Positions 1 to 7,486 of a stretch of 35,065 bases of DNA are shown here, in pieces. Within the stretch, counting starts at the first letter, position 1. Each line of letters opens with the position of its first letter. This stretch comes from Planctomycetota bacterium (GTDB lineage Bacteria; Planctomycetota; Planctomycetia; Pirellulales; PLA5), in the NCBI GenBank assembly GCA_029259895.1, contig JAJDEG010000596.1, positions 1 through 35,065 of the forward strand. Direction: 5' to 3'. The notes under the pieces were generated by a model, which saw only the letters and a list, made by a program, of their open reading frames with translations, had not been told where the DNA came from and made no database searches. A program made the position numbers and the translations under genes.

Positions 1-616
1 GGCGAATGCGGAGCGTGTGGTCGAGGTCCACGGTGAACGAGCGGAGGTCGCGGTTGTTGACGCCGATGAGCGTCGCGCCGGCGGCGAGGACGCGCGGCAG
101 GTTGCTCGGCTCATAAAGCTCCACTAGCGGCGCAAGACCCAGCTCGATCGCCTCGTTGTGGAGCTTGCGCAGGTTGCAGTCGTCCAGGCATTCGGCGATC
201 AGCAGTACGGCGTCGGCGCCGGCGAGGCGGGCTTCGACGAGTTGGTATGTGTCGAGAATGAAGTCCTTTCGCAGCAGCGGCAGGTCGACCGCGCGGCGAA
301 TCGCCGAGAGGTATTCCAAACGGCCTTGGAAGTACGGTTCATCGGTCAATATGCTAAGGCACGTCGCGCCGTGAGCGGCGTAGGTCTTGGCGATGGCGAC
401 CGGATCGAAGTCGGCACGAATCACGCCGGCCGACGGGCTGGCTTTTTTAACTTCCGCGATGAGCTTGATCGGACCGGGCGCGGCGAGGGCGGCGAAAAAG
501 TCGCGTCGCGGCGGGGCGTCGGCAAGGCGCTCGCGGAGGGCGGCTTCGCTCGTGGCGGCTTTGGCCTGGTCGATCTCGGTTCGCTTGGTGGCGACGATTT
601 GGTCGAGGATGGTCAT
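1..616 (-). CDS. trpC: Indole-3-glycerol phosphate synthase TrpC (3' end beyond window)
   Basis: Converts carboxyphenylamino-deoxyribulose phosphate to indole-3-glycerol phosphate in tryptophan synthesis; cytosolic (beta/alpha)8 barrel. The minus-strand reading frame opens with ATG at 616 (MTILDQIVATKRTEI) and stays open to the left edge, giving about 205 of the roughly 260 residues expected. Visible family motifs are LIAEVKKASPSAG (catalytic Lys region), LRKDFI, ADAVLLIAE and GVNNRDL. No other trp gene lies beside it: the upstream neighbour is glpD, about 290 bp away across a repeat-containing spacer. The C-terminal part lies outside the window. Identification is firm from motif order; whether it sits in a trp operon to the left cannot be seen. 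Confidence 0.95.
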   Translation of the reverse strand, partial: MTILDQIVATKRTEIDQAKAATSEAALRERLADAPPRRDFFAALAAPGPIKLIAEVKKASPSAGVIRADFDPVAIAKTYAAHGATCLSILTDEPYFQGRLEYLSAIRRAVDLPLLRKDFILDTYQLVEARLAGADAVLLIAECLDDCNLRKLHNEAIELGLAPLVELYEPSNLPRVLAAGATLIGVNNRDLRSFTVDLDHTLRIR

Positions 617-663
617 GCGTCGCCGCTGGTGGTCAGCTTGCTTGGTCGCGTATTCGTTACGAA

Positions 664-690
664 CCACGGAGGACACCGAGTCGCCCGTGG
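664..690. repeat. Degenerate hairpin of the 'accacggaggacac' repeat type
   Basis: A 6-bp inverted repeat (ccacgg at 664-669, ccgtgg at 685-690) sits in a stretch beginning gaaccacggaggacac. Sequences of this form are common intergenic repeats in planctomycetes and some other bacteria; that family assignment is from memory. It lies just upstream of trpC and next to the stronger inverted repeat at 705-796. Confidence 0.35.
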
Positions 691-704
691 CCCCAGCCAA
701 ACGG

Positions 705-796
705 GAATTGAACCGCCGAGGCGCTGAGACGCAGAGTTCTTGGATTTCCTGTCCACGTCTTTTCCTCTACGCCACAGCGCCTCGGCGGTTCAATTC
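705..796. repeat. Perfect 22-bp inverted repeat with 48-nt spacer
   Basis: The left arm at 705-726 and right arm at 775-796 are exact reverse complements over 22 bp; the arm core reads accgccgaggcgctg. The spacer contains gagacgcagag, which extends the 'ccgaggcgctgagacgcagag' intergenic repeat type. The element lies in the 288-bp gap between glpD and trpC. Possible roles are a transcript-stabilising hairpin, a partial terminator without a T tract, or a REP/MITE-like insertion. No coding potential is evident in this gap. Confidence 0.7.
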
Positions 797-904
797 GTAG
801 CAGCGGATCAAGGGTGTTGTTGACTAAAAACGGTTTGGGGCGTTAGCCGCACAGAGAGGACGGATGAGGCGGAACGCACAAAGCCGCGTGTCTGTCGAAC
901 CGCA

Positions 905-2707
905 TTACGTTGTCGGTGCTTCGCCATCTTCGACGTTTCCGTGGATGTTCTCGTCGATGCGCTTACCGTAGTGGTCGGCCAGGCGGCGAGACGATCGCTC
1001 GATCTCGGCTTCCACGTCACTCGGTGCGATGACGCTGGCCTCGGCGAGCAGTTCGGCGAGGCGTCTCAAGCAGCGGCGCGTGAGTGGTTGATGGTAAAGC
1101 AACATCAAGCGGCGTTCAACCAGATCGTCGACCGACCGCGGCCATTCGTGACGAATCGACCAACGAGCGACCGCCTCGGGCACGTCGCAGCCGTCGAGCG
1201 CGGCATCGAGCGGACCGTACTCGGCCGGCTGGGCGACGATCTCTTCGAGAATTGCCTTCGTCCGCGCACCGTACAAATTCCACATCGCGGCGACCCGCTG
1301 GCGAGGCAGTTGAAATCCAACGGCCAATTCGCGCCACATCTCGGCAACTTCGTTCGAGCTTTCAGGATAGTTTTCGCCGCCCGGCAGTGGCCGCTCCGCG
1401 GTCGTGGCGATCCGCGAGCGATCGAGCAGTTCGAGTACGCGGTCGACGACGGTCTCGGCCAACGCTCGGCAGGTAGTTAGTTTTCCGCCGACGACCGACA
1501 CCACCGGCGGCGCGTCGTTGGCTTCGCCGTCTTCGCCGTTACCGTTGCCGTTGCCGTTACGGTCGACGTTGGGATTGTGCTCGACGATCGCATGACGCCG
1601 GGTGACGCCGGCAGCCGTGGCCGCGTCGCTGCGGGGCAACGGCCGCACGCCGCAGTAGTGAAAATCGATGTCGCCGCGCGAAAAGCCAATCGACGGGAAG
1701 AGTCTGGCGACGGTTTCGGACAGGTAAACTAGTTCGTCCACCGTCGCCACGGCCGTTTCGGGCGGCTCGTCGAAGGGAACGTCCGTGGTGCCGACGAGGA
1801 CGGCGTCGCCCAGCGGCAGGACGAACACGGGGCGGCCGTCCGATGCTTCGGTGTAAATGCCGCGGCCGCCGAGGGCGTCGATCAGCTTGGGATTGCGGGT
1901 AATGAAGTGGCTGCCTTTGGTCGGTCCCATCAGCGGCGGCGACTCGATCGACAGATCGGCGAGCGCGCGATCGACCGAAGCACCGGTGGCGTTGACGATC
2001 AAGTCCGGCTCAATGCGGCGGGACCGTCGCTCGCCGACGCCGTCGGTTTGAGGCAGTAGCTCGATCGCGCTGCCGTCGCGTCGTGCGCGGTGATACGTTA
2101 GCACGGCGAACGGCGCGCCGACGGCCGCCGCGGCGAGGCGGGCGTCTTCGAGCAATGCCAGCGTGAAGCGCTCCGGAAATTCGACTTGAGCGTCCCAATA
2201 CGAGCATAGCCAGCGGTAGGTTTTCCGATCGACCGGCGGCGCTCCACGACGTCCGACGCGGTGCGTGGCATGGCTGGGCAGCGACGCATCGCGGGCGTAG
2301 CGGTCGTAAATCCACAGGCCCATTCGCACGAGCCACATCCCGCGGGCCTTCGCTGGCGATGTTGAACCGAGACGCCCCGCGGTTACGAACTTCAACGCCG
2401 CCGACCACCAGCCGCCGAACCGGTTCGTCACCGGAATCATCAGTTGCAGCGGCCGCACGTACTGCGGAGCGAGCCGCAGCAGCCGGCCGCGTTCGGCCAG
2501 AGACTCGCGGACCAGATCGAATTCGCCATATTCCAGATAGCGCAGCCCGCCGTGGATCAGACGAGACGAATAGGCCGTGGCCCCGGACGCGACATCGGCG
2601 CAATCGACGATGCAAACACCGACGCCGTTGAGCGCCAACTCGCGGGCGATCGCACAGCCGTTGATGCCTGCGCCTAGAATCAATACGTTCGGCGCGTCGT
2701 TCGACAT
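905..2707 (-). CDS. glpD: FAD-dependent glycerol-3-phosphate dehydrogenase (GlpD family)
   Basis: Oxidises sn-glycerol 3-phosphate to dihydroxyacetone phosphate, passing electrons through FAD to the quinone pool; a peripheral membrane enzyme. I start it at ATG 2707 (MSNDAPNVLILGAG), giving 600 aa; a TTG 24 nt upstream would add eight residues, and neither has a clear ribosome site. The Rossmann motif GAGINGCA is at residues 12-19, followed by the family hallmark SSRLIHGGLRYLEYGEFDLVRE split over residues 47-68. VGTTD, CGVRPL and VVGGKLTTCRALAE appear later, then the C-terminal helical DAO_C domain. The core is interrupted before VVGGKLTT by a low-complexity insert including NGNGNGNG, encoded by a hexanucleotide repeat near 1535-1560. 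It follows the kinase-like gene on the same strand by about 128 bp. No glpF or glpK is adjacent. Confidence 0.93.
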   Translation of the reverse strand: MSNDAPNVLILGAGINGCAIARELALNGVGVCIVDCADVASGATAYSSRLIHGGLRYLEYGEFDLVRESLAERGRLLRLAPQYVRPLQLMIPVTNRFGGWWSAALKFVTAGRLGSTSPAKARGMWLVRMGLWIYDRYARDASLPSHATHRVGRRGAPPVDRKTYRWLCSYWDAQVEFPERFTLALLEDARLAAAAVGAPFAVLTYHRARRDGSAIELLPQTDGVGERRSRRIEPDLIVNATGASVDRALADLSIESPPLMGPTKGSHFITRNPKLIDALGGRGIYTEASDGRPVFVLPLGDAVLVGTTDVPFDEPPETAVATVDELVYLSETVARLFPSIGFSRGDIDFHYCGVRPLPRSDAATAAGVTRRHAIVEHNPNVDRNGNGNGNGEDGEANDAPPVVSVVGGKLTTCRALAETVVDRVLELLDRSRIATTAERPLPGGENYPESSNEVAEMWRELAVGFQLPRQRVAAMWNLYGARTKAILEEIVAQPAEYGPLDAALDGCDVPEAVARWSIRHEWPRSVDDLVERRLMLLYHQPLTRRCLRRLAELLAEASVIAPSDVEAEIERSSRRLADHYGKRIDENIHGNVEDGEAPTT

Positions 2708-2835
2708 GCGTTGGTTTCTGGCGGTCGGCAAATGTGAGGCAAGAATCGCGGCAGGAAATTCGAAGACGGCAGATTAGCCTGTTTCGCGTTGCCCATAAAG
2801 GCCGCGACGCACCGGGCGGTCGGAGCGATGCGGCG

Positions 2836-3885
2836 TCACTCGAATGTCGCCTTGGTTCCGCGACGAGCAAGCGTTTCCAGCCGCTGCAGGCCGTTGCGAA
2901 GCCGGTTGATGATGGCGGCGATGTCGTCGAACTGGCGTCCGTCGACGAGGAGCCATCGCAGCCAGAGCGTGCCGGATAGCACGACGTTGCCGAGATCGAG
3001 AGCGAATGCCAGATGCAGTTCTCGTTCGTCGAGCGGGCGGAGGGAGGTGTACGACGCCAGGCCGGTTTGCCAGAGGGCGGCGTCGTCGCCGACCAGGCTG
3101 CCGACCATGCTGCCGACCATGCTGCCGAGCAGTCGGGCGACATCCGTGGCGACCGATTCGACGCGCATCGCGCCGAGGTCGACGATGCCGGTTACTTCGT
3201 CGCCGGTGAACAACACGTGGTCGCTCCAGACGTCGCGAAGGCAGGGCTGTTGGGCGACGCGAAAACCTGCGGCATCATCGAGCAGCGGCGCGGCAACCGT
3301 GGCGGCCAGCGGGAATGCGGCGATCCAGCGGCGGCCTATGTCGGCGATTTCGGGCGGAACGGGCCGCGCCTCGAGCGCTGCGGAAAGCTCCGTCAGTTCG
3401 CCGGCCAGGAGCTTTGCGATACGGATACGGCGGTCGATCGCGCCGGGGGATGGGCCGAGGTGCGTATCGACGTGTTCGAACGACTCGACGGCACGGTGAA
3501 GCCTTGCCAGGGCGAGCATTGCATTATCGAGTCGCTGGTTGCTGGGCCGCTGGTGGTAGTCGGCCTGGCCGGGGAGCCACGGCGTGAGTTCCCACAATCG
3601 ACCGGCGTGGTGGACGAACGTTTGGCCGTCGGTCGTGGTGATGGGTTGTGGAAGGAGGTCGAAGCCGTGAGCGGCGGCGTGGGCCGCGACGGAGTGAATC
3701 CACGACAGTCGCGGCGGCGAGGGATGTTCCGGCGGCCAGCGGCGTAGGGCAAGCGATCCGCGAGCGCATCTCAACTTCCAAATTGCCGCGCCGCTGAACC
3801 CGCCGGCCGAGCCGAGCGACAGACAACTTTCCGCACGGCAATCGGGCGGATAGCTGGCCAACACACTTTGGACGTCGCGGTTCAT
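2836..3885 (-). CDS. APH-fold phosphotransferase-like protein
   Basis: A protein-kinase-like fold related to aminoglycoside phosphotransferase and homoserine kinase families; substrate unknown. ATG at 3885 (MNRDVQSVLASYP) gives 349 aa; the frame is open further upstream, but that part is low-complexity and unlike the family. Visible are an ATP-loop-like LGSAGGFSGAAIW near residue 25, LARLH near 127, and a catalytic-loop equivalent CLRDVWSDHVLF at about 215-226. There the usual HGD...N becomes LRD...H, so Asp218 is kept and the Asn is not. A metal-binding GIVDLGAMR follows at about 233-241. A 12-bp tandem repeat encodes GSMVGSMVGSLVG at about 254-266. It precedes glpD on the same strand. Activity is uncertain because the catalytic-loop Asn is replaced. 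Confidence 0.75.
   Translation of the reverse strand: MNRDVQSVLASYPPDCRAESCLSLGSAGGFSGAAIWKLRCARGSLALRRWPPEHPSPPRLSWIHSVAAHAAAHGFDLLPQPITTTDGQTFVHHAGRLWELTPWLPGQADYHQRPSNQRLDNAMLALARLHRAVESFEHVDTHLGPSPGAIDRRIRIAKLLAGELTELSAALEARPVPPEIADIGRRWIAAFPLAATVAAPLLDDAAGFRVAQQPCLRDVWSDHVLFTGDEVTGIVDLGAMRVESVATDVARLLGSMVGSMVGSLVGDDAALWQTGLASYTSLRPLDERELHLAFALDLGNVVLSGTLWLRWLLVDGRQFDDIAAIINRLRNGLQRLETLARRGTKATFE
3085..3132. repeat. 12-bp tandem repeat inside the APH-like gene
   Basis: Units of the form gctgccgaccat: two identical copies at 3097-3108 and 3109-3120 are flanked by degenerate units at 3085-3096 and 3121-3132. The repeat is in frame and encodes the SMVG/SLVG repeats, so copy-number change would alter length without a frameshift. 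Confidence 0.8.
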
Positions 3886-4044
3886 GGCATTCGATCGGGC
3901 GGTCGGGCGGTCGGGCGAACGGTAGGAAACAAATTGCGACGAATCGAGTCTTGCTTTCCCGTTCTTGCTTTTCCACTTGGCCGCATTGGTTGGGTATTGC
4001 GGTTTCGCGGGCGAAAAACCGCTACAGTTGGCGATGTTTGGCGA

Positions 4045-4074
4045 TTCCACAAGGCAGGTAGATTAGGGTATATT
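4045..4074 (+). promoter_or_regulatory. Possible promoter for the metalloprotease gene
   Basis: A TATATT box at 4069-4074 lies about 100 nt before the chosen start at 4172, with a weak -35 candidate (ttccac) 18 nt upstream. The surrounding 286-bp gap (3886-4171) is divergent and should hold promoters for both neighbours. It also contains an 8-bp gggcggtc-type tandem repeat near 3896-3918. This is weak pattern evidence only. Confidence 0.25.
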
Positions 4075-4171
4075 TATGGGATCGTCCGTCCCACCTTGGA
4101 TTGTATCTTTTGGCCCCGGACCGTTGCGGTCCGCGGCTGTTTCCATTTTCTCGTTGAGAAGGCGTCTGTCG

Positions 4172-6901
4172 ATGGTTGTTTTTCGTCTTGTGATGCGCGC
4201 GCAGATGTTCGCGGTGCTGGCTTTGTCGTTCGTTCTGACTGCTGCGGTCAGTGGGCAAGAGGTTCCGGCGGCGGATTCTGCTCCGGTGGCGGCCGACGCG
4301 CCGAAGCCCGAAGAGAAGAAGGACGACGCCGCCAAGGCCGCGGCTCCGACGGCGCCGAAGCCGCAGCCGAAGCCCTATGAGGCGATGCTCAAGGATTTCA
4401 AACCCGTGGCGGGAATGATCCCGCTCTATCACAAGGACATCCGCCTGATCGGCGAAATCTCCGACGCGAATCTCAACAAGGACTTGATCGTCATCATCTC
4501 GATCGCCAAGGGCATCAGCCAGAGTCCACTGCTGGGCGGCATGAGTTGGGGTTTTGGCGACGATTGGATCTGGCAGTTCCGCAAGGCCGACGATCGGATT
4601 CTCGTCGTGCGGCGCAACGTGCGATTCCGCGCCGACGACAAATCACCCGAGGCCAGCGCCGTCGAAATGGCGTACACGGATAGCGTCATGTTCGCGCTGC
4701 CGATCATGACGAAAGGCCCCGGCGGCGGGCATCTGGTCGATCTGACGCAAGTGTTCATGAGCGATCTGCCGCAGATCGGCAACGTGCTGCGCGGTTTTGC
4801 GTTCAATCCGCAGAAATCAACGTGGCACGCGGTGAAGGGTTTCAAGGACAACGTGGAATTGCAGGTGGCCGCGACGTATCAGGGTAAGGGCGACATCGAC
4901 ACCGTGCCGGACTCGCGCGGCACCACGATCCACGTCCACTATTCGATCAGCAAGTTGCCCAGCACGGGCTACGTGCCGCGTTTGGCGGACGACCGCGTCG
5001 GTTTTTTTCTGACGGCGGTTAAGGACTTCTCCAAAGGCGGCGACGACGAGCAGTTCGTCCGCTACGTCAACCGCTGGGATCTTCAGAAGGCCGACGCGAA
5101 GGCGAAGATTTCGCTGCCCAAAAAGCAGATTGTGTTCCACATCGAGAAGACGATGCCGCTGAAGTATCGCAAGCCGATTCGCGACGGCATTGCCGAATGG
5201 AACAAGGCGTTCGAGAAGGCCGGATTCTACGACGCCATTCGCGTCGAGTATCAGCCGGACGATGCCACTTGGGATCCAGAAGACATCAATTACAACACCT
5301 TCCGCTGGATCACCGCGCAAGCGGCGATGGCGATGGGGCCGTCGCGGGTGAATCCGCTGACGGGCCAGATTCTCGACGCCGACATTATCTTCGACGCCGA
5401 TTTCGTGCGGTTTTGGAAGACGGAACTCGAAAACTTCACGCCTAAGAGCATCGAGCAAATCTGCGGCGGGCCGGTCGAAATGCGACTGATCCGCGAACAC
5501 AACAACAATTCGCCGTTTGGGCCGATGGACAATTGCGCCAGTCCGGCCTGCACGTTCGCCCACGGCATGTCGCACGAGTTTGCCTTCGGCGCCGCGGCCC
5601 TCATGGAGCGAACGAATTCGCCGGAGGAAGCCGAGAAGCTGATCATGCAGGGCCTGAAGGAAGTGACCATGCACGAAGTCGGTCACACGCTCGGCCTGCG
5701 GCACAACTTCAAGTCGAGCACGATGTACAGCCTGGAAGACATCAATAACCCGGAGAAGACCAAGGAAACCGGCCTCGGCGGTTCCGTGATGGACTATCTT
5801 CCGGCCAACTTGCAGCCCAAGGGCATGCCGCAGGGCGAATACTACTCGCAGACGATCGGTCCCTATGACATGTGGGCGATCGAATACGGCTACACGCCGA
5901 TCGAAGGCGGTTCGCCGGAGAAGGAATTGCCGAAGCTCAAGGAGATTGCCGCTCGCAGCGGAGAGCCGCACCTCGTGTACCTCACCGACGAGGATACCAA
6001 TGCCGTCGATCCCGATCCGTTGTCGAACCGCTTCGATCTTGGCAACGACACGGTGGCCTATGCCAAGTTGCGGGCGAAGCTGATTAGCGAACTTTGGCCC
6101 GGCCTGGTGGAACGCGTCGTCAAAGAGGGCGACGGCTATCAGCGGGCGCGGCAGACGTTCAACGTGCTGCTCGCGCAGTACGGCCGGGCGATGGACTTTG
6201 CCGCCCGCTACGTCGGCGGCGTGTACGTTTCGCGAAGCCATCGCGGCGACAAGGACGCCAAGCCGCCGTTCGTCGTCGTCGACGCGGCCAAACAGCGCGA
6301 GGCGCTGGCGCTGATCGAGGAGAACGTGCTGAGCGACAAGCCGTTCGGCTTCACGCCGGAGTTGTACAACCAACTCGCCGTTTCGCGGTGGTATCACTGG
6401 GGCACGGATGCGAACGTGCGAACCGATTACGCCGTGCATAAGACGATTCTCATGTGGCAGGAGCGGTCGCTGTCGCGATTGCTGTCGCCCGTGACGCTCG
6501 AACGGCTGCACGACTCGGAACTCAAAGTGCCGGCCGATCAGGATGCCTTCACGACGGCCGAATTGATCCAGCGGCTCACCAAGGCCGTGTTCGTCGAAAC
6601 GGACGAGTTGCAAAAAGGCGAGTTCACCAACCGCAAGCCGGCGATCAGCAGCATGCGTCGCAACTTGCAGCGCAGCTACTTGCAGCGGCTCACGTCGCTG
6701 GCGCTGGGGAGCAGCAGCGCCCCGCAAGATTGCCAGACGATCGCCTATTCGGAGCTTGGCTCGCTGGCCAAGCGGATCGACGTGGTGCTGACCGGCCGCC
6801 CGGAACTCAAGCTCGACGCCTATACGCGGGCGCATCTCGAAGAGACGGCCGCGCGGATTCGCAAAGTGCTCGACGCCAAGATCGAAATGCCGGCGGGCTG
6901 A
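4172..6901 (+). CDS. Secreted zinc-dependent metalloprotease (DUF5117/DUF4953-type)
   Basis: Probable extracytoplasmic zinc peptidase of 909 aa; substrate unknown. ATG at 4172 (MVVFRLVMRAQMF) directly precedes a hydrophobic signal segment ending in TAAVSGQ, so I prefer it to the ATG at 4076, which would bury the signal. After an Ala/Pro/Lys-rich linker to about residue 67 come the DUF5118/DUF5117-like region and then the catalytic region. The site HEVGHTLGLRH at about 501-511 matches the metzincin zinc signature HExxHxxGxxH, and SVMDY about 30 residues later is a plausible Met-turn. PLKYRKPIRDGIAEWNKAFE is also typical of the family. It stands alone on its strand and ends in a strong terminator at 6940-6975. 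Family assignment is from motifs remembered, not searched. Confidence 0.88.
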   Translation: MVVFRLVMRAQMFAVLALSFVLTAAVSGQEVPAADSAPVAADAPKPEEKKDDAAKAAAPTAPKPQPKPYEAMLKDFKPVAGMIPLYHKDIRLIGEISDANLNKDLIVIISIAKGISQSPLLGGMSWGFGDDWIWQFRKADDRILVVRRNVRFRADDKSPEASAVEMAYTDSVMFALPIMTKGPGGGHLVDLTQVFMSDLPQIGNVLRGFAFNPQKSTWHAVKGFKDNVELQVAATYQGKGDIDTVPDSRGTTIHVHYSISKLPSTGYVPRLADDRVGFFLTAVKDFSKGGDDEQFVRYVNRWDLQKADAKAKISLPKKQIVFHIEKTMPLKYRKPIRDGIAEWNKAFEKAGFYDAIRVEYQPDDATWDPEDINYNTFRWITAQAAMAMGPSRVNPLTGQILDADIIFDADFVRFWKTELENFTPKSIEQICGGPVEMRLIREHNNNSPFGPMDNCASPACTFAHGMSHEFAFGAAALMERTNSPEEAEKLIMQGLKEVTMHEVGHTLGLRHNFKSSTMYSLEDINNPEKTKETGLGGSVMDYLPANLQPKGMPQGEYYSQTIGPYDMWAIEYGYTPIEGGSPEKELPKLKEIAARSGEPHLVYLTDEDTNAVDPDPLSNRFDLGNDTVAYAKLRAKLISELWPGLVERVVKEGDGYQRARQTFNVLLAQYGRAMDFAARYVGGVYVSRSHRGDKDAKPPFVVVDAAKQREALALIEENVLSDKPFGFTPELYNQLAVSRWYHWGTDANVRTDYAVHKTILMWQERSLSRLLSPVTLERLHDSELKVPADQDAFTTAELIQRLTKAVFVETDELQKGEFTNRKPAISSMRRNLQRSYLQRLTSLALGSSSAPQDCQTIAYSELGSLAKRIDVVLTGRPELKLDAYTRAHLEETAARIRKVLDAKIEMPAG

Positions 6902-6939
6902 GATTTCGGCAGGTCCACAGGATTTGAATTCGCACATTG

Positions 6940-6975
6940 CCCTCGGCCGTTTCGCGCGGTCGAGGGTTTTTCTTT
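6940..6975 (+). terminator. Rho-independent terminator after the metalloprotease
   Basis: Stem arms ccctcggccg (6940-6949) and cggtcgaggg (6957-6966) pair with one G-T wobble around a 7-nt loop. They are followed by tttttcttt at 6967-6975. It lies 39 nt after the stop codon and before the P-II gene. Confidence 0.88.
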
Positions 6976-7057
6976 AGTTGTGCTGTGTCGGTCGATCTAG
7001 CGGTTCTCGCCGAGCGAGGCTATCCTCACCGTTGGCCGCCGATTGAATGCAACTGCT

Positions 7058-7061
7058 GGAG
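7058..7061 (+). promoter_or_regulatory. Ribosome binding site that sets the P-II start
   Basis: GGAG at 7058-7061 is 9 nt before GTG 7071. The ATG at 7047 precedes this site and the ATG at 7077 would cut the conserved first residues, so the GTG is favoured. Confidence 0.7.
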
Positions 7062-7070
7062 ACTGCCGCC

Positions 7071-7421
7071 GTGAAGATGTTGTTCGCCGTAATTCAACCG
7101 CCGAAGCTGGAGCCGCTACGCGAGGCTCTGGAGCGGCTCGGTGTGACGCGGATGACGGTCTGCGATTCGCAAGGCTACGCCCGCCAGCGCGGCCGGTCGG
7201 CGCTGTATCGCGGGCACGAGTACAAGACGCATTTGCTGCGAAAGGTGACGCTTGAAATCGTCGTCAACGACGACTTCCTCGAACGTACCCTCGACACGAT
7301 CATCGACATCGCTCGAACCGGCCCGGAAGGATCTATCGGCGACGGCAAGGTATTCGTATTGCCGATGGACGACGCGATCGACATCAGCAACGCCGGCCAC
7401 GGCCCGCAAGCGGTGAACTGA
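7071..7421 (+). CDS. P-II family nitrogen regulatory protein
   Basis: Trimeric sensor of 2-oxoglutarate, ATP and ADP that controls nitrogen transport and assimilation partners in the cytosol. GTG at 7071 gives 116 aa beginning MKMLFAVIQPPKLEPLREAL, which aligns without gaps to the start of E. coli GlnB. The T-loop carries YRGHEY with Tyr46 and Tyr51, the latter at the position uridylylated in enterobacteria. The B-loop region reads RTGPEGSIGDGKVFVL and is four residues longer than the GlnB form. No amtB, glnA or glnD is nearby, so the partner cannot be inferred. I do not assign glnB or glnK because the sequence alone does not decide between them. Confidence 0.93.
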   Translation: MKMLFAVIQPPKLEPLREALERLGVTRMTVCDSQGYARQRGRSALYRGHEYKTHLLRKVTLEIVVNDDFLERTLDTIIDIARTGPEGSIGDGKVFVLPMDDAIDISNAGHGPQAVN

Positions 7422-7486
7422 ATCTTGGCCCGCTGCCAAACCTCGGCGCAAACGTCGTCCGCTAGTCTTACGGCATCGGTCGCACC

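Noticed and set aside
700-796. Possible tRNA on the minus strand (ggttcaattcc resembles a T-arm; a 7-nt loop with gga)
   Set aside because: The T-stem does not pair, U33 is missing, and the 22-bp inverted repeat explains the sequence better.
4817-6937. Long antisense open frame of 706 codons under the metalloprotease
   Set aside because: GC-rich shadow frame, Arg/His-rich composition, no family motif; the plus-strand gene is clear.
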